Origin: Bifidobacterium imperatoris | GTDB lineage: Bacteria > Actinomycetota > Actinomycetes > Actinomycetales > Bifidobacteriaceae | DNA length: 64,000 nucleotides | NCBI RefSeq assembly: GCF_002860405.1 | Contig: NZ_NMWV01000016.1 | Span: 62,001 to 126,000 of the forward strand | Direction: 5' to 3' | Shown here: positions 53,659 through 64,000 of the stretch, one piece after another | Position numbering within the stretch: position 1 is the stretch's first letter | Layout: each line of letters begins with the position of its first letter | Made by a program: the position numbers and the translations under genes | The notes under the pieces: generated by a model | The model's database searches: none | The model's input: the letters and a program-made list of their open reading frames with translations, nothing else | Told to the model about the DNA's origin: nothing

Positions 53659-55692
53659 ATGGCGCAAGCTACCATCTCCATAACAGTCAACGGCGAAGCG
53701 AAGGAGGTGGAAGCAACCACCACTGGCGTCGAGCTGTTCGCGGAAGATAAGAACATCATCGCAGTCAAGATCAACGGCGAGAACCGTGACCTGTACACTC
53801 CGCTTTCCGACGGCGACTCCGTAATGCCTATCGCCCTCGATTCCGAGGACGGTCTCGCAATCATGCGTCACTCGGCCACGCACGTCATGGCCCAGGCCGT
53901 GCAGGAAATCTACCCGAACGCCAAGCTCGGTGTTGGCCCGGTCATCAAGGATGGCTTCTACTACGACTTCCAGGTCGACAAGCCGTTCACCCCGGAAGAT
54001 CTGAAGGACATCGAAAAGCGCATGCAGCGCATCATCAAGTCCTCCCAGTCCTTCCGTCGCCGTTCCGTGACTGAGGAAGAGGCACTGGCCGAGGAGACCG
54101 ACCAGCCGTTCAAGATCGAGCTCATCAAGGATAAGGAAGCTCATCTCGACCCGGCTGCAGCCACCGAGATTTCCGAGAAGGAACTGAGCTTCTACGACAA
54201 CGTCGACCGTGACGGCAACGTGGTCTGGAAGGATCTGTGCCGCGGCCCGCACCTGCCGAACACCCGCTACATTAAGGCATTCAAGATCGAGCGTTCCGCA
54301 GCCGCCTATTGGCGCGGCTCCGAGAAGAACCCGACCATGCAGCGCATCTACGGCACCGCATGGGCCACCAAGGAAGACCTGAAGGCTTACCAGACCCGTC
54401 TGGAGGAAGCCGCCAAGCGCGACCACCGTAAGCTCGGTGCCGAGATGGATCTGTTCTCCTTCCCGGATGAGATCGGCCCAGGTCTGGCTGTGTTCCATCC
54501 GAAGGGCGCTGCTGTGATCAACGCGATGGAGGATTACTCCCGCGAGATGCACCGCAAGTACCACTACAGCTTCGTGCAGACCCCGCACATCACCAAGGGC
54601 GGCCTGTATGAGACCTCCGGCCACCTGCACTGGTACAAGGACGGCATGTACCCGCCGATGCACCTCGATGAGGAATACGACGAGGATGGCAACGTGACTA
54701 AGCCGGGCGCCGACTACTACCTGAAGCCGATGAACTGCCCGATGCACAATCTGATCTTTAAGTCCCGCCAGCGCTCCTACCGTGAGCTGCCGTTGCGCTT
54801 GTTCGAGTTCGGTACTGTGTACCGTTACGAAAAGTCCGGCGAGGTGCATGGTCTTACCCGCGTGCGTGGTTTGACTCAGGATGATTCCCACATCTACTGC
54901 ACCCGCGAGCAGATGAAGGATGAGCTGACTAACCTGCTGACCTTCGTGCTGAAGGTGCTGCGCGACTTCGGTCTGTCCGACTTCTACCTGGAGCTCTCCA
55001 CCAAGGATGAGAACAAGTACGTCGGCTCCGACGAGATTTGGGAGGAGGCCACCAATACTTTGCGTGAAGTGGCCGAGGCTTCTCACCTCAGCCTCGTGGC
55101 AGATCCGGGTGGCGCTGCCTTCTACGGTCCGAAGATCTCCGTGCAGGCCCGTGACGCCATCGGCCGTACCTGGCAGGTTTCGACCATTCAGCTTGACTTC
55201 AACCTGCCTGAGCGCTTCCAGCTTGAGTACATCGCCAAGGATGGAACCCACCAGCGCCCGGTGATGATTCACCGTGCTCTGTTCGGTTCCATCGAGCGCT
55301 TCTTCGCTGTGCTGCTCGAGCACTATGCAGGTGCGTTCCCGGCATGGCTGGCTCCTGTTCAGGTGCTTGGCGTTCCGGTTGCCGATGAGTTCGCTCCGCA
55401 CCTGGCAGGCTTCGTCAAGTCCCTCGAGGAAGACATGGTCCGTTGCGAGATTGATTACTCCGATGATCGTTTCGGCAAGAAGATTCGCAACGCTTCCAAG
55501 TCCAAGGTGCCGTTCATCCTCATCGTTGGTGAGGAAGACATGAACAACAACGCCGTGAGCTTCCGCTTCCGTGACGGTAGCCAGCTCAATGGCGTGCCGG
55601 TTGATCAGGCTCGTGAGCAGATTCTCACCGTGATCAAGAAGCGCGTTCAGGTCAACTCCGTCGACGACTTCAAGGCCGCCGTCGAAGACTGA
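53659..55692 (+). CDS. thrS: threonine-tRNA ligase
   Basis: A 677-residue class II synthetase charging tRNA-Thr. An N-terminal TGS domain (residues 1-65) is followed by the editing domain with [11 protein letters not shown] (HxxxH) and a catalytic core with zinc cysteine in MNCPMHNL, class II motif 2 in [28 protein letters not shown] and motif 3 in [15 protein letters not shown]. The C-terminal anticodon-binding domain ends the protein. AAAGGA precedes ATG 53659; an open frame reaching back to 53461 runs through the inverted repeat and is not used. No T-box seen. Confidence 0.97.
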   Translation: MAQATISITVNGEAKEVEATTTGVELFAEDKNIIAVKINGENRDLYTPLSDGDSVMPIALDSEDGLAIMRHSATHVMAQAVQEIYPNAKLGVGPVIKDGFYYDFQVDKPFTPEDLKDIEKRMQRIIKSSQSFRRRSVTEEEALAEETDQPFKIELIKDKEAHLDPAAATEISEKELSFYDNVDRDGNVVWKDLCRGPHLPNTRYIKAFKIERSAAAYWRGSEKNPTMQRIYGTAWATKEDLKAYQTRLEEAAKRDHRKLGAEMDLFSFPDEIGPGLAVFHPKGAAVINAMEDYSREMHRKYHYSFVQTPHITKGGLYETSGHLHWYKDGMYPPMHLDEEYDEDGNVTKPGADYYLKPMNCPMHNLIFKSRQRSYRELPLRLFEFGTVYRYEKSGEVHGLTRVRGLTQDDSHIYCTREQMKDELTNLLTFVLKVLRDFGLSDFYLELSTKDENKYVGSDEIWEEATNTLREVAEASHLSLVADPGGAAFYGPKISVQARDAIGRTWQVSTIQLDFNLPERFQLEYIAKDGTHQRPVMIHRALFGSIERFFAVLLEHYAGAFPAWLAPVQVLGVPVADEFAPHLAGFVKSLEEDMVRCEIDYSDDRFGKKIRNASKSKVPFILIVGEEDMNNNAVSFRFRDGSQLNGVPVDQAREQILTVIKKRVQVNSVDDFKAAVED

Positions 55693-55789
55693 TCTCATTC
55701 CTTAATCCCAGGCCGGTAGTTGGCTATGTCTGATTACCGGCCTACAATCATTCCGTTTGACAACATTCGTTTAATCGCTAGGAGCACCA

Positions 55790-56545
55790 ATGTCAGGTCA
55801 TTCCAAGTGGGCGACCACCAAGCACAAGAAGGCCGCTATCGACGCTAAGCGCGGCAAGCTCTTCGCCAAGCTCATCAAGAACATCGAAATCGCTGCCCGT
55901 CTCGGCGGTGGTGACCCGGACGGCAACCCGTCCCTGTATGACGCCATCTACAAGGCCAAGAAGGCCTCTATGCCGGCCGACAACATCGCCCGCGCCGTCA
56001 AGCGTGGCTCCGGTGCCGAAGATGGTGCCGCCAACTACGAGGACATCGTGTACGAGGGCTACGCTCCGGCAGGCGTCGGCCTCATCATCGAGTGCCTTAC
56101 CGATAACCGTAACCGTGCTGCCGCTGAAGTCCGCTCCACCTTGACCAAGGGCAACGGATCCTTGGCCACCTCCGGTTCCGTGTCCTTCAACTTCGAGCGC
56201 AAGGGCCAGATCGTGGTTCCTTCCGAAGGCGTGGATTACGACAAGCTCTTCGAAACCGCCGCTGAGGCTGGTGCCGAAGACGTAACCGATGACGGCGAAG
56301 TCTACACCGTTATCACCGGCCCGTCCGATCTGTTTGTGGTTCGTAAGGCCCTGCAGGAGGCTGGTTTCGATTACGATTCCGCCGATCAGGTCATGCAGCC
56401 GAAGAACGAGGTCGAGCTGAGCCTCGAGGATGCTCGCAAGGTCTCCAACCTCATTGATAAGCTCGACGATCTTGACGATGTGCAGAACATCTACTCCAAC
56501 TGGACCGCTTCCGATGAGGTCATGGCCCAGCTTGACGAGGAGTAA
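55790..56545 (+). CDS. yebC: YebC/PmpR-family protein
   Basis: A 251-residue YebC protein. [37 protein letters not shown] is the strongly conserved start; [12 protein letters not shown] and [29 protein letters not shown] follow, and the end is rich in acid residues. Members act as transcription regulators or help ribosomes at proline stretches. AGGAGCA precedes the ATG. It stands just before ruvC, the usual actinobacterial order yebC-ruvC-ruvA-ruvB. Confidence 0.95.
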   Translation: MSGHSKWATTKHKKAAIDAKRGKLFAKLIKNIEIAARLGGGDPDGNPSLYDAIYKAKKASMPADNIARAVKRGSGAEDGAANYEDIVYEGYAPAGVGLIIECLTDNRNRAAAEVRSTLTKGNGSLATSGSVSFNFERKGQIVVPSEGVDYDKLFETAAEAGAEDVTDDGEVYTVITGPSDLFVVRKALQEAGFDYDSADQVMQPKNEVELSLEDARKVSNLIDKLDDLDDVQNIYSNWTASDEVMAQLDEE

Positions 56546-56551
56546 TCTTCA

Positions 56552-57136
56552 GTGATTATCCTTGGCGTCGATCCCGGGCTTACACGCTGCGGGGTCGGCG
56601 TGATTGAAGCCGGCGAACATCGCCGGCTTTCGTTTATTCACGTCGACGTAGTGCGTTCATCCCCGGATATCTCTCAGGATCTGCGATTGTTGGCCATTTA
56701 CAATGGGCTGTCGGAAAAAATGGATCGTTTCGCCCCGGACAGCGTATCCATCGAACGCGTTTTCGCGCAATCCAACCGCAATACCGTACTTGGCACGGCG
56801 CAAGCCGCAGGTCTTGCCATGCTTGCTGCTGCGCAACGCAATATTCCAGTTGCTCTGCATACGCCGACCGAAGCAAAACTGGCTATCACCGGCAATGGTC
56901 AAGCACAGAAGATTCAGGTGGAGCGCATGGTGACGCGCATTCTGAACCTTACTAAGATGCCGACGCCCGCCGATGCCGCTGATGCTTTGGCTTTGGCCAT
57001 CTGCCACGCGTTACGCCCTGCTGGAGCTCTGCAAGGCGGAGAACGAGAACAACATTTGACCCCGGCACAACGGCAATGGGCCGAAGCGGCACAGCATATG
57101 GCCAAGCGACGTATCAATCACGACCGAGGTATGTAG
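56552..57136 (+). CDS. ruvC: crossover junction endodeoxyribonuclease RuvC
   Basis: A 194-residue Holliday-junction resolvase. [17 protein letters not shown] holds the first catalytic Asp, [24 protein letters not shown] the catalytic Glu, and [16 protein letters not shown] the last Asp residues. It starts with GTG 56552 behind GAGGAGTAA, six bases after yebC, so both are probably co-transcribed. The gap to ruvA carries a LexA box and a -10-like TATACT (57137-57142). Confidence 0.94.
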   Translation: MIILGVDPGLTRCGVGVIEAGEHRRLSFIHVDVVRSSPDISQDLRLLAIYNGLSEKMDRFAPDSVSIERVFAQSNRNTVLGTAQAAGLAMLAAAQRNIPVALHTPTEAKLAITGNGQAQKIQVERMVTRILNLTKMPTPADAADALALAICHALRPAGALQGGEREQHLTPAQRQWAEAAQHMAKRRINHDRGM

Positions 57137-57142
57137 TATACT

Positions 57143-57158
57143 TCGAACAGTTGTTCGA
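57143..57158. promoter_or_regulatory. LexA (SOS) box upstream of ruvA
   Basis: TCGAACAGTTGTTCGA, a CGAAC-N4-GTTCG dyad directly after a TATACT -10-like box. It suggests a separate SOS-inducible promoter for ruvAB within the yebC-ruvCAB cluster. Confidence 0.78.
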
Positions 57159-57200
57159 TTACATGTGCATGAGAGCACCACGGCGTGAAAGGATGCATGG

Positions 57201-57827
57201 ATGATTGGAATGCTGACCGGTCGCGTTGAATCGGTGGACACCGATACAGCGCTTATTGACGTTGGGGGAGTGGGATACGAAGTTCGCATGGCCGCATCCG
57301 ATCTCGGTAGAATTCATGCCGGTCAAGAGGCTCGCGTCTACACCTATATGAATATCTCTCAGGATGCCGTCACTCTGCATGGTTTTTTGGATAGGGATGC
57401 CAAGAAAACATTCCTTCAACTCATCAAAGTGTCCGGTATCGGTCCAAAAGTCGCGCAATCATTACTTTCCACATTGACTCCGATCCAACTCGCTCATGCT
57501 ATTGCCGATAATGATGCGATAGCCCTCGCCAAAGCACCCGGTCTCGGCAAAAAAGGTGCGCAAAAAATAATTCTTGAGCTCAAGGGGTCAATTGACCTGA
57601 GTCAAATCGAGGGGGCCCATACTGCCGAAACCGCTGTACGTCAGCCTGTGGATACCGGCACGGAACAAGTCGTGGAAGGTTTGATTTCACTGGGATGGCG
57701 TCAACAGGACGCGCAGCAGGCAGTAAAGGAAGCCATTGCGGATAACGATATCAATACGCCGCTGGCCGCTGAAGATGTGCCTCGCGTGTTGCGTTTCGCC
57801 CTCGCACTCATGGATAGGGGACGGTAA
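57201..57827 (+). CDS. ruvA: Holliday junction branch migration protein RuvA
   Basis: A 208-residue junction-binding protein. The OB domain is [28 protein letters not shown], helix-hairpin-helix motifs are [17 protein letters not shown] and [19 protein letters not shown], and the C-terminal RuvB-binding domain is [29 protein letters not shown] precedes the ATG. Its stop overlaps the ruvB start (TAATG). Confidence 0.95.
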   Translation: MIGMLTGRVESVDTDTALIDVGGVGYEVRMAASDLGRIHAGQEARVYTYMNISQDAVTLHGFLDRDAKKTFLQLIKVSGIGPKVAQSLLSTLTPIQLAHAIADNDAIALAKAPGLGKKGAQKIILELKGSIDLSQIEGAHTAETAVRQPVDTGTEQVVEGLISLGWRQQDAQQAVKEAIADNDINTPLAAEDVPRVLRFALALMDRGR

Positions 57828-58891
57828 TGAACGAATCACTTGATTTCGGTACGTCAAACACCGGCGCAAATGAGGAATCCCTGCGCATGGTGTCCTCACA
57901 ACCCATTGGCAACGAGCCCGTCAGCGACGAGGAGCTGCGCCCTCATGTGTTGGATGGCTTTATTGGCCAGCCAAGGCTGAAGGCTCAGCTCCAGCTGTTT
58001 CTGGATGCCGCGCGTAAGCGCGACGTGCCACCGGATCATATTTTGCTTGCAGGCCCTCCTGGACTTGGCAAAACCACACTGGCGATGATTGTGGCTAACG
58101 AATTGGAAGTTCCAATACGTGTCACTTCAGGACCAGCTGTTCAGCATGCCGGTGATTTGGCTTCAATACTGAGCTCATTGGATACCGGCGAAGTTCTGTT
58201 CATCGATGAGATTCACCGACTGCCTCGCGCCGCGGAAGAGCTGCTCTACATTGCTATGGAGGATTTCCGCGTGGATGTGATGGTGGGCAAAGGACCTGGT
58301 GCGAGCTCCATTCCACTCACCCTTCCCCGATTTACCGTAATCGGTGCTACCACACGCGAAGGCATGCTGCCCAGCCCGTTAAGAGCACGTTTCGGCTTCA
58401 CCGCCCATTTGGATTTCTACCCGCATGAAGAGCTGGAGAAGCTCATCGACCGCTCGGCGAACGTGCTGGGCGTGAACCTCGATGAGGGCTCGGCACATGA
58501 AATGGCGTTGCGATCGCGCGGCACACCGCGAATCGCGAACCGACTGCTGCGCCGCGTACGCGATTGGGCCATTGTTCATGACCTGATTGTGGTGCGCCCA
58601 GCAGATGTCAAAGAGGCGCTGTCCTTGTATCAGATCGACTCCGAAGGTTTGGACCGTTTGGACATTGCGGTATTGAACGCCATAGTGCGTAACTTCAATG
58701 GTGGTCCGGTCGGTCTCAATAACCTTGCGGCTATGGTCGGCGAGGAATCCGAAACCGTGGAGACGGTTTGCGAACCATATCTGGTACGCGAAGGTTTCCT
58801 TGTCCGCACGCCAAAAGGCCGTGTAGCCACACAGAAAGCATGGCAGCACCTGGGATTGACTCCCAGCGATGATGTCAGCAAGCTCTTCTAA
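57827..58891 (+). CDS. ruvB: Holliday junction branch migration ATPase RuvB
   Basis: A 354-residue AAA+ motor. Walker [13 protein letters not shown], Walker [12 protein letters not shown], sensor 1 in [12 protein letters not shown], sensor 2 with [17 protein letters not shown], and a winged helix at the end ([27 protein letters not shown]). With RuvA it drives branch migration ahead of RuvC. Coupled to ruvA by a one-base overlap. Confidence 0.97.
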   Translation: MNESLDFGTSNTGANEESLRMVSSQPIGNEPVSDEELRPHVLDGFIGQPRLKAQLQLFLDAARKRDVPPDHILLAGPPGLGKTTLAMIVANELEVPIRVTSGPAVQHAGDLASILSSLDTGEVLFIDEIHRLPRAAEELLYIAMEDFRVDVMVGKGPGASSIPLTLPRFTVIGATTREGMLPSPLRARFGFTAHLDFYPHEELEKLIDRSANVLGVNLDEGSAHEMALRSRGTPRIANRLLRRVRDWAIVHDLIVVRPADVKEALSLYQIDSEGLDRLDIAVLNAIVRNFNGGPVGLNNLAAMVGEESETVETVCEPYLVREGFLVRTPKGRVATQKAWQHLGLTPSDDVSKLF

Positions 58892-58962
58892 ACTTTAGCC
58901 TGTTTGCATAATCCGGTTATGTGTCAATCTTTGCCGTAGCCGATGTTCTAAAGGAGTTTTCC

Positions 58963-59385
58963 GTGGATTCTTCATACGTAATGATTATCGTGATGATCGT
59001 GGTCATCGGCGGCATGATGTGGTGGCAGTCCAAGAAAGCCAAGCAGCAGCAGGCCGAGAAGCAGGACTTCCGTCGTAATCTGCAGCCTGGCACCGAAATC
59101 ATTACCATCGGTCAGGTTATCGGCAAGGTCGTGGAAGTCGATGAGCAGTACGAGGAGATCGTCATCGATTCCGAAGGTTCCAAGATGCGTTTTGCCTTCA
59201 ACGCCATCGCTCGTGAATACACTCGTCCGGCCTACGTTTCCGATGATGAGGTAGATGAGAACGGCAACCCACTGCCGACCGACGAACAAGACGCTCCAGC
59301 CAACGATGAGGCCGGTCAAGAGCCCATCGACACCACCACCGTCGAAACTGAAGACGGCAACAAGAACGAAACTGAAACCAAGTAA
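58963..59385 (+). CDS. yajC: preprotein translocase subunit YajC
   Basis: A 140-residue protein with one N-terminal helix (SSYVMIIVMIVVIGGMMWWQ) and the YajC domain QDFRRNLQPGTEIITIGQVIGKVVEVD, ending in an acidic Thr-rich tail. It joins SecDF in export. It starts with GTG 58963 after AAGGAG; a frame from 58921 has no site. Located between ruvB and apt, a conserved neighbourhood although secD and secF are absent here. Confidence 0.9.
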   Translation: MDSSYVMIIVMIVVIGGMMWWQSKKAKQQQAEKQDFRRNLQPGTEIITIGQVIGKVVEVDEQYEEIVIDSEGSKMRFAFNAIAREYTRPAYVSDDEVDENGNPLPTDEQDAPANDEAGQEPIDTTTVETEDGNKNETETK

Positions 59386-59438
59386 TTTCTTGTATTCAAC
59401 AGCACACGTAACCACACGATCAAAAGGCGAATAGCACA

Positions 59439-60020
59439 ATGGCACAGTCTGACATCACCATCGAAGCACTGAGCAAAGTAGGCCAGGAAGATGCCGAATA
59501 CATGGTATCTCTGGTGCGTTCCGTACCCGGTTTCCCCAAGGAAGGCATTATCTTCCGTGATTTCATGCCGGTAATTGCCGATCCTCGTGGTTTGAAGATC
59601 CTGTTGAAGGCTCTTGAGGAGACTCTTCCCGTCAGCCCTGACGAATTCGATGCCGTTGCCGGACTCGAATCTCGTGGTTTCCTGTTTGGTCCTTCTCTTG
59701 CTGCACATCTCGGCAAAGGCTTTATCGCCGTGCGCAAGGCAGGCAAGCTGCCTCCTGAAACCATCGGAGAGTCCTACGACCTGGAATACGGTACAGCCAG
59801 CGTGGAAATCGAAACTGAAGCAGTTGCCAAGGGTGAGCGTGTGCTTATCGTCGATGATCTCATCGCCACGGGCGGCACTGCCAAAGCCGCGGCTGACCTC
59901 ATTGAAAAGGCTGGCGGCAAGGTAGCTGGCTTCAGCTTCGTCATGAAGCTCAACGGTCTGGACGGTATCGACAAGCTCGGTGGCGTTCCGGTGAGCTCCC
60001 TTATCTCGATGCCCGCTTGA
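59439..60020 (+). CDS. apt: adenine phosphoribosyltransferase
   Basis: A 193-residue type I PRTase converting adenine and PRPP to AMP. The PRPP-binding loop is VLIVDDLIATGGTAKAAADLIE, and SVPGFPKEGIIFRDFMPVI with GLESRGFLFGPSLAA are typical of Apt. Weak ribosome site (GGCGAA). It lies 53 bases after yajC, probably in the same transcript. Confidence 0.94.
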   Translation: MAQSDITIEALSKVGQEDAEYMVSLVRSVPGFPKEGIIFRDFMPVIADPRGLKILLKALEETLPVSPDEFDAVAGLESRGFLFGPSLAAHLGKGFIAVRKAGKLPPETIGESYDLEYGTASVEIETEAVAKGERVLIVDDLIATGGTAKAAADLIEKAGGKVAGFSFVMKLNGLDGIDKLGGVPVSSLISMPA

Positions 60021-60052
60021 TTCGTCTCACCAATTAATCTCCGCTTTTATTG

Positions 60053-60085
60053 TCCGGCATGTACCATGTACAGTTACATGCCGGA
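60053..60085 (+). terminator. hairpin between apt and sucC
   Basis: TCCGGCATGTA and TACATGCCGGA form a perfect 11-bp stem around an 11-base loop, followed by TTATTCATTTCAT, 32 bases after apt. Confidence 0.75.
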
Positions 60086-60111
60086 TTATTCATTTCATCA
60101 GGGAAGGATTC

Positions 60112-61314
60112 ATGGACCTTTACGAATACCAGGCACGAGAGTTGCTTGAGGAACAGGACATCCCCACCCCGGGTGCCATCTTTGCCCAGAACTCCCATGA
60201 AGTTGCCGAAGCAGCAGATAAAATCGGCTATCCCTGCGTTATCAAGGCACAGGTGAAAATCGGACACCGTGGGCAGGCTGGCGGCGTAAAGATTGCGCAT
60301 AACCGAGACGAGGCCATTCTCGAATCGGAGAGCATTCTGCCAATGACCATTCACGGGCACAAGGTGTCCGGCGTACTGGTGGCCGAGGCTAAAAACATTC
60401 TGCACGAATACTATGTATCCATCTCCGTAGACCGCACTTCCCGTGATTTCGATGTGCTCGCCACCGCCAATGGTGGTACCGAAGTCGAGGAAATCGCTAA
60501 GGAACATCCGGAATCCGTAAAGCGTCTCCATATCGAGGCACTGGGTGATTTCGACCTTGCCGCAGCAACCAAGATGGCCGAGAGCATTGGCTTCTACCAT
60601 GCCGACGTTGATCAGGCGGCTCAAATTCTGCTGAAAATGTGGCATTGCTTCAAGGACAATGACGCCACACTGGTGGAAATCAACCCTCTAGCCAAGATTG
60701 GCGATCCGGATGATGAGTCCACCAAGCAGCTGTGCGCACTTGATGCCAAGATTTCTCTGGATGATAATGCAGCCTTCCGCCACGACGGTTGGACTCGCTT
60801 TGTTGATCCCATTGTTCCTGACCCCTTCGAGCAGAAGGCTCGTGAGCATGGATTGCACTATGTGCATCTGCACGGCGAGGTCGGTGTTATCGGCAATGGT
60901 GCAGGTCTGGTGATGAGCTCTCTGGATGCTGTTTCCGGCGCTGGCGAAGAGCAAAGAACAGGCATTAAGCCGGCCAACTTCCTCGATATCGGCGGTGGCG
61001 CATCGGCAGCGGTTATGGCCAGCAGTCTCGAAATCGTGCTGTCCGATCCGCAGGTCGAATCGGTATTCATCAATGTCTACGGTGGCATCACCTCCTGCGT
61101 TGAAGTGGCCAATGGCATTCTTGAAGCCGTGAAGACGCTTGGCAGTTCCAAGCCCATCGTGGTTCGTTTCGACGGCAATGCCGCAGCGGAAGGCCTGCAT
61201 ATTCTGTCCGAGGCCGCCAACCCCACCATTCACGTATCTGAAACTATGGAGGGCGCAGCCCAGAAGGCCGCACAGCTTGCCGCTGAAGCCACCCAGTCCA
61301 AGGAGATTCACTGA
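60112..61314 (+). CDS. sucC: succinyl-CoA synthetase (ADP-forming) beta subunit
   Basis: A 400-residue ATP-grasp subunit. [20 protein letters not shown] is the family start, [20 protein letters not shown] binds nucleotide, and [21 protein letters not shown] with [16 protein letters not shown] is the CoA-ligase signature. With sucD it makes succinyl-CoA or yields ATP from it. Bifidobacteria lack a full TCA cycle, so a biosynthetic (for example lysine or methionine acylation) or salvage role is more likely (inference). GGGAAGGA precedes the ATG. Confidence 0.95.
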   Translation: MDLYEYQARELLEEQDIPTPGAIFAQNSHEVAEAADKIGYPCVIKAQVKIGHRGQAGGVKIAHNRDEAILESESILPMTIHGHKVSGVLVAEAKNILHEYYVSISVDRTSRDFDVLATANGGTEVEEIAKEHPESVKRLHIEALGDFDLAAATKMAESIGFYHADVDQAAQILLKMWHCFKDNDATLVEINPLAKIGDPDDESTKQLCALDAKISLDDNAAFRHDGWTRFVDPIVPDPFEQKAREHGLHYVHLHGEVGVIGNGAGLVMSSLDAVSGAGEEQRTGIKPANFLDIGGGASAAVMASSLEIVLSDPQVESVFINVYGGITSCVEVANGILEAVKTLGSSKPIVVRFDGNAAAEGLHILSEAANPTIHVSETMEGAAQKAAQLAAEATQSKEIH

Positions 61315-62225
61315 TGCTGTTTGTTGAAGACGGTGCACCTGTCATCGTACAGGGTATGACCGGTCATCAGGGCATGACTCATACCGCACGCATGCTCAAG
61401 GCCGGTACCAATATTGTCGGTGGCGTTAATCCGCGCAAGGCTGGAACTTCGGTAACGTTTGCCGGTGCGCATAACGGTGAAGATATTGATATTCCGGTAT
61501 TTGCTACCTGCCAGGACGCTCGTGAAGCAACTGGTGCCAAGGCAAGCGTGGTGTTTGTGCCTCCGCGATTTGCCAAAAATGCTGTGGTCGAAGCTGTGGA
61601 AGCCGGCATTGAGCTCATCGTAGTGATTACCGAAGGCATTCCGGTTGCCGACTCCGCGTATTTCGTCGAGCTAGCCAATGAAAAGGGCGTTCGCATCATC
61701 GGACCGAACTGCCCAGGCCTCATCACTTTGGGTAATCCCGGTGTAAATCTGGGCATTATTCCGGATGGTATCGTCGGCCGCGGCCCGCTTGGTCTGGTTT
61801 CCAAGTCCGGAACCCTCACCTATCAGCTGATGGGTGAGCTTTCCGACATTGGCTTTACTGCATGCCTTGGCGCTGGCGGTGACCCCATCGTGGGTACCAC
61901 GCTGCTGGAAGCGCTGGAAGCATTCGAAGCGGATCCGAATACCAAGGCTGTCATGATGATTGGTGAAATCGGTGGTTTCGCCGAACAGGAAGCTGCAGCT
62001 TGGGCTAAGGAGCACATGACCAAGCCAGTAGTCGCCTATATTGCCGGATTCACTGCTCCTGAAGGTAAGCAGATGGGTCATGCTGGAGCTATTGTTTCTG
62101 GAGGCAAGGGCACGGCTCAGGACAAGAAGAACGCTCTTGAAGCTGCCGGTATCCCTGTAGGCAAAACTCCAGGACAGGCTGCGCAAATCATGCGTGACGT
62201 CCTTGCTGAAAACCACATTAACTGA
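61314..62225 (+). CDS. sucD: succinyl-CoA synthetase alpha subunit
   Basis: A 303-residue subunit carrying CoA-binding [15 protein letters not shown], the [19 protein letters not shown] segment ([11 protein letters not shown]), [14 protein letters not shown] and the phospho-histidine in [19 protein letters not shown]. It overlaps sucC by one base (TGATG). The downstream membrane gene starts 20 bases later, as in other actinobacteria. Confidence 0.96.
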   Translation: MLFVEDGAPVIVQGMTGHQGMTHTARMLKAGTNIVGGVNPRKAGTSVTFAGAHNGEDIDIPVFATCQDAREATGAKASVVFVPPRFAKNAVVEAVEAGIELIVVITEGIPVADSAYFVELANEKGVRIIGPNCPGLITLGNPGVNLGIIPDGIVGRGPLGLVSKSGTLTYQLMGELSDIGFTACLGAGGDPIVGTTLLEALEAFEADPNTKAVMMIGEIGGFAEQEAAAWAKEHMTKPVVAYIAGFTAPEGKQMGHAGAIVSGGKGTAQDKKNALEAAGIPVGKTPGQAAQIMRDVLAENHIN

Positions 62226-62245
62226 TCGCGTATAGAACGGTCTTT

Positions 62246-63574
62246 ATGAAAACATTGATACGCCGATGGATGCGGGGGATTGTAGTATCCCTCGCATCCT
62301 TGGCAGTATATGCCATTGCTCTAGGTTGTTTTATCGCATTGATGCTGCTAGTCATCTCTATGGAAGAGGGAGGTGACAATCTCACTGACAGCACCATACC
62401 TCTGACGAAAGCAATAATGCTGCTGAGCGAAGGCTCCGGGTTTGAAACCGATTCAATAAAACTCACCATCATTCCATTGCTACTTACTGTTTTGCTGATA
62501 TGGCTTATCGATACGATGGCAGTTCGCCTGAAAGCAGTAGGTATCCATGAATTCGCAGCCGGCTTGATTGCGTGGCTCATCATCAACGAATATTGCCGAC
62601 GCTCTCTCAATGGTGGACTTGTCGATGCGCAATGGGTTGTATTAGCCAAGGCAGCTCTAATATTTATTCTTGGATATGCATTGGCATTGCTGATTCATTC
62701 CGAAGTCATTTTGTCGTTGAATCAGCGACTGCATAGTGTGCTATCCGTTGAAGCCATCAGATGTATTAAACTCGGCATCTTCCTAGGGCTTACTATTCTG
62801 GGCCTGTATTTGTTGGCCGGTCTGATCACTGTAATCGTTTGGATAGCATTGAACAATGCTGCAGTGGTCTCGATTTTCACCATGTCGGGAATGGAAACAG
62901 GTTCAAGAATCCTGACCAGCATCGCCATGATAATTTGGCTTCCCAACGTAATGATTTGGGCTATCTCATGGTTGGTTGGTGCAGGTTTTGCCATTGGCGA
63001 TCTTGCCAACTTCACATTGTGGGTCGGGCAATCCAGTTCACTGCCGGCAGTCCCGGCGTTCGGCATTTTCCCCGAACCGGTGACCAATGAGATTTGGCGG
63101 ACAGTGGCTATGTGCACACCGTTTATCATCGCATTCATCGCTGGCCTATTGATGCTGTTCCTGCCTCGGGGATTCCGCTACCGCCCTATGAAAGTGCGCG
63201 ACGCACAGATACGAAGCTCCGTGATACTGGATTTGCTTTATCCTGCTGCATCGTTCTCAATCAGCGCCGTAATTATTTCTTTGGGCTCTTCGTTGTGCTT
63301 TGTTTTGTCCAACGGCTCTCTAGGCAGTCATCGACTCGCCAATGTCGGTGTCAATGTCATGGCATCCACTAGGGCTGTGGGCCATCCGGCTGCATTGGGA
63401 CTTGCCGCGGCATGGCTCATCGCACTGATTGGCACAGCGCTTGTTTTTTCGATATTCTGGATAGTTGGAAAAGCCAAGTCTTCCAACACCACTGTTCAGA
63501 CGGCTCGTAGCACAGCTTCCAAGCCGCACTCAGACGTGTCACAATCCCAAAAATCCAAGGAGGAACAAGGATGA
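62246..63574 (+). CDS. DUF6350-type integral membrane protein
   Basis: A 442-residue polytopic protein with about nine hydrophobic segments between residues 8 and 415 and a Ser/Lys-rich cytoplasmic tail. It fits the actinobacterial DUF6350 family, consistently found between sucD and purN/purH; function unknown. It overlaps the purH start (ATGA at 63571-63574), so purH translation is coupled to it. Assignment rests on topology and context more than on motifs. Confidence 0.75.
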   Translation: MKTLIRRWMRGIVVSLASLAVYAIALGCFIALMLLVISMEEGGDNLTDSTIPLTKAIMLLSEGSGFETDSIKLTIIPLLLTVLLIWLIDTMAVRLKAVGIHEFAAGLIAWLIINEYCRRSLNGGLVDAQWVVLAKAALIFILGYALALLIHSEVILSLNQRLHSVLSVEAIRCIKLGIFLGLTILGLYLLAGLITVIVWIALNNAAVVSIFTMSGMETGSRILTSIAMIIWLPNVMIWAISWLVGAGFAIGDLANFTLWVGQSSSLPAVPAFGIFPEPVTNEIWRTVAMCTPFIIAFIAGLLMLFLPRGFRYRPMKVRDAQIRSSVILDLLYPAASFSISAVIISLGSSLCFVLSNGSLGSHRLANVGVNVMASTRAVGHPAALGLAAAWLIALIGTALVFSIFWIVGKAKSSNTTVQTARSTASKPHSDVSQSQKSKEEQG

Positions 63575-64000
63575 CAAACACGAACAGGCCGATACGACGG
63601 GCACTGGTTTCCGTTTTCCATAAGGAAGGGATCGAAGTACTCGCCGACGCGTTCGTGAAGGCAGGTACCGAGGTCGTGTCCACCGGCTCGACCGCTAAGA
63701 AGCTTGCAGAGCTAGGTGTCAAGGTCACTGAAGTGTCCGACGTCACCGGTTTCCCCGAATGCTTGGATGGACGTGTCAAGACGCTGCACCCGTACATCCA
63801 TGCCGGCATTCTGGCGGATATGACCAATCCTGAGCACGCCAAGCAGCTCGAAGAGTTTGGCATTAAGCCATTCGATTTGGTCGTTGTCAACCTGTATCCG
63901 TTCGCGGATACCGTGCGCTCCGGAGCCAATGAAGCTGACACCATCGAAAAAATCGATATCGGCGGCCCCTCTATGGTGCGTGGCGCAGCCAAGAACCATG
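63571..64000 (+). CDS. purH: bifunctional purine biosynthesis protein PurH, 3' end beyond window
   Basis: The first 143 codons of PurH are visible, the N-terminal IMP cyclohydrolase (MGS-like) domain: [59 protein letters not shown] and [11 protein letters not shown], then [16 protein letters not shown]. The full enzyme also carries AICAR transformylase and makes IMP in the last two purine steps. CCAAGGAGGAACAAGG upstream supplies a strong ribosome site. The missing purN may lie elsewhere. It starts inside the end of the DUF6350 gene. Confidence 0.95.
   Translation, partial: MTNTNRPIRRALVSVFHKEGIEVLADAFVKAGTEVVSTGSTAKKLAELGVKVTEVSDVTGFPECLDGRVKTLHPYIHAGILADMTNPEHAKQLEEFGIKPFDLVVVNLYPFADTVRSGANEADTIEKIDIGGPSMVRGAAKNH

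Noticed and set aside
1..64000. CRISPR array, IS element or prophage genes
   Set aside because: No regularly spaced short repeats, transposase, integrase or phage structural proteins were found.

Overview
This 64 kb window is chromosomal DNA from a high-GC Gram-positive bacterium, almost certainly a Bifidobacterium. Supporting this are an actinobacterial gene set (whiA, rapZ, DUF6350 next to purH, mazG, LexA boxes of the GAAC-N4-GTTC type), an L-lactate dehydrogenase of bifidobacterial character, a transaldolase/transketolase pair as used by the bifid shunt, and succinyl-CoA synthetase without other TCA genes nearby. The species is not settled from the sequence. No IS element, integrase, rRNA or CRISPR array was seen.

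The first 21 kb is accessory DNA. It opens with the 3' part of a MacB-type ABC exporter (adaptor, ATPase, permease; 2-2749). Next is a complete four-gene Wadjet anti-plasmid system, jetABCD (2810-9871), whose jetD is strikingly AT-rich compared with jetABC. A translationally coupled MntA/HepT-type toxin-antitoxin pair and a flavin-binding PPOX-like gene follow (9918-11235), then mazG on the other strand. From 12.2 to 17.5 kb there is an uncharacterised module: a two-component system (15171-13954 and 15872-15147, minus strand) flanked by two cassettes of small membrane proteins. Each cassette is preceded by the same GTCATG-N11-CATGAY inverted repeat, so the module looks like a self-contained signal-response regulon. 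It is bracketed by two copies of the 3' end of an MFS efflux gene. One copy is an 81-bp relic; the other belongs to a frameshifted gene with a possible peptide-leader attenuator. Small genes (VOC, DUF2316, SOS-associated peptidase) and an MFS transporter complete this part.

From 22.5 kb on the DNA is mostly core genome: uvrA (with LexA box), uvrC, aroE, rapZ, whiA, pgk, tpiA, secG, ldh, a HAD phosphatase, an ADP-ribosylglycohydrolase/PfkB kinase pair, and an HTH-aminotransferase fusion with TTGAAC repeats in its promoter. A small island at 39.4-40.7 kb carries a truncated RelA/SpoT-like protein and a small partner. On the minus strand follow a MetE-like methyltransferase, brnQ, tal and tkt. 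A perfect CIRCE operator precedes hrcA-dnaJ, then come a fructosamine-kinase-like gene, uppP, a PAC2 protein, five tRNAs (Gly, Cys, Val, Val, Gly), thrS, yebC, ruvCAB (internal LexA box), yajC, apt, sucCD, a DUF6350 membrane protein and the start of purH.

The most unusual non-coding signal is a 35-nt core (34/35 identical) present twice, at 25606-25640 and 53470-53504. Each copy sits at the centre of a long perfect inverted repeat whose arms are completely different at the two sites. This conserved-loop, variable-stem arrangement is not explained by ordinary terminators.
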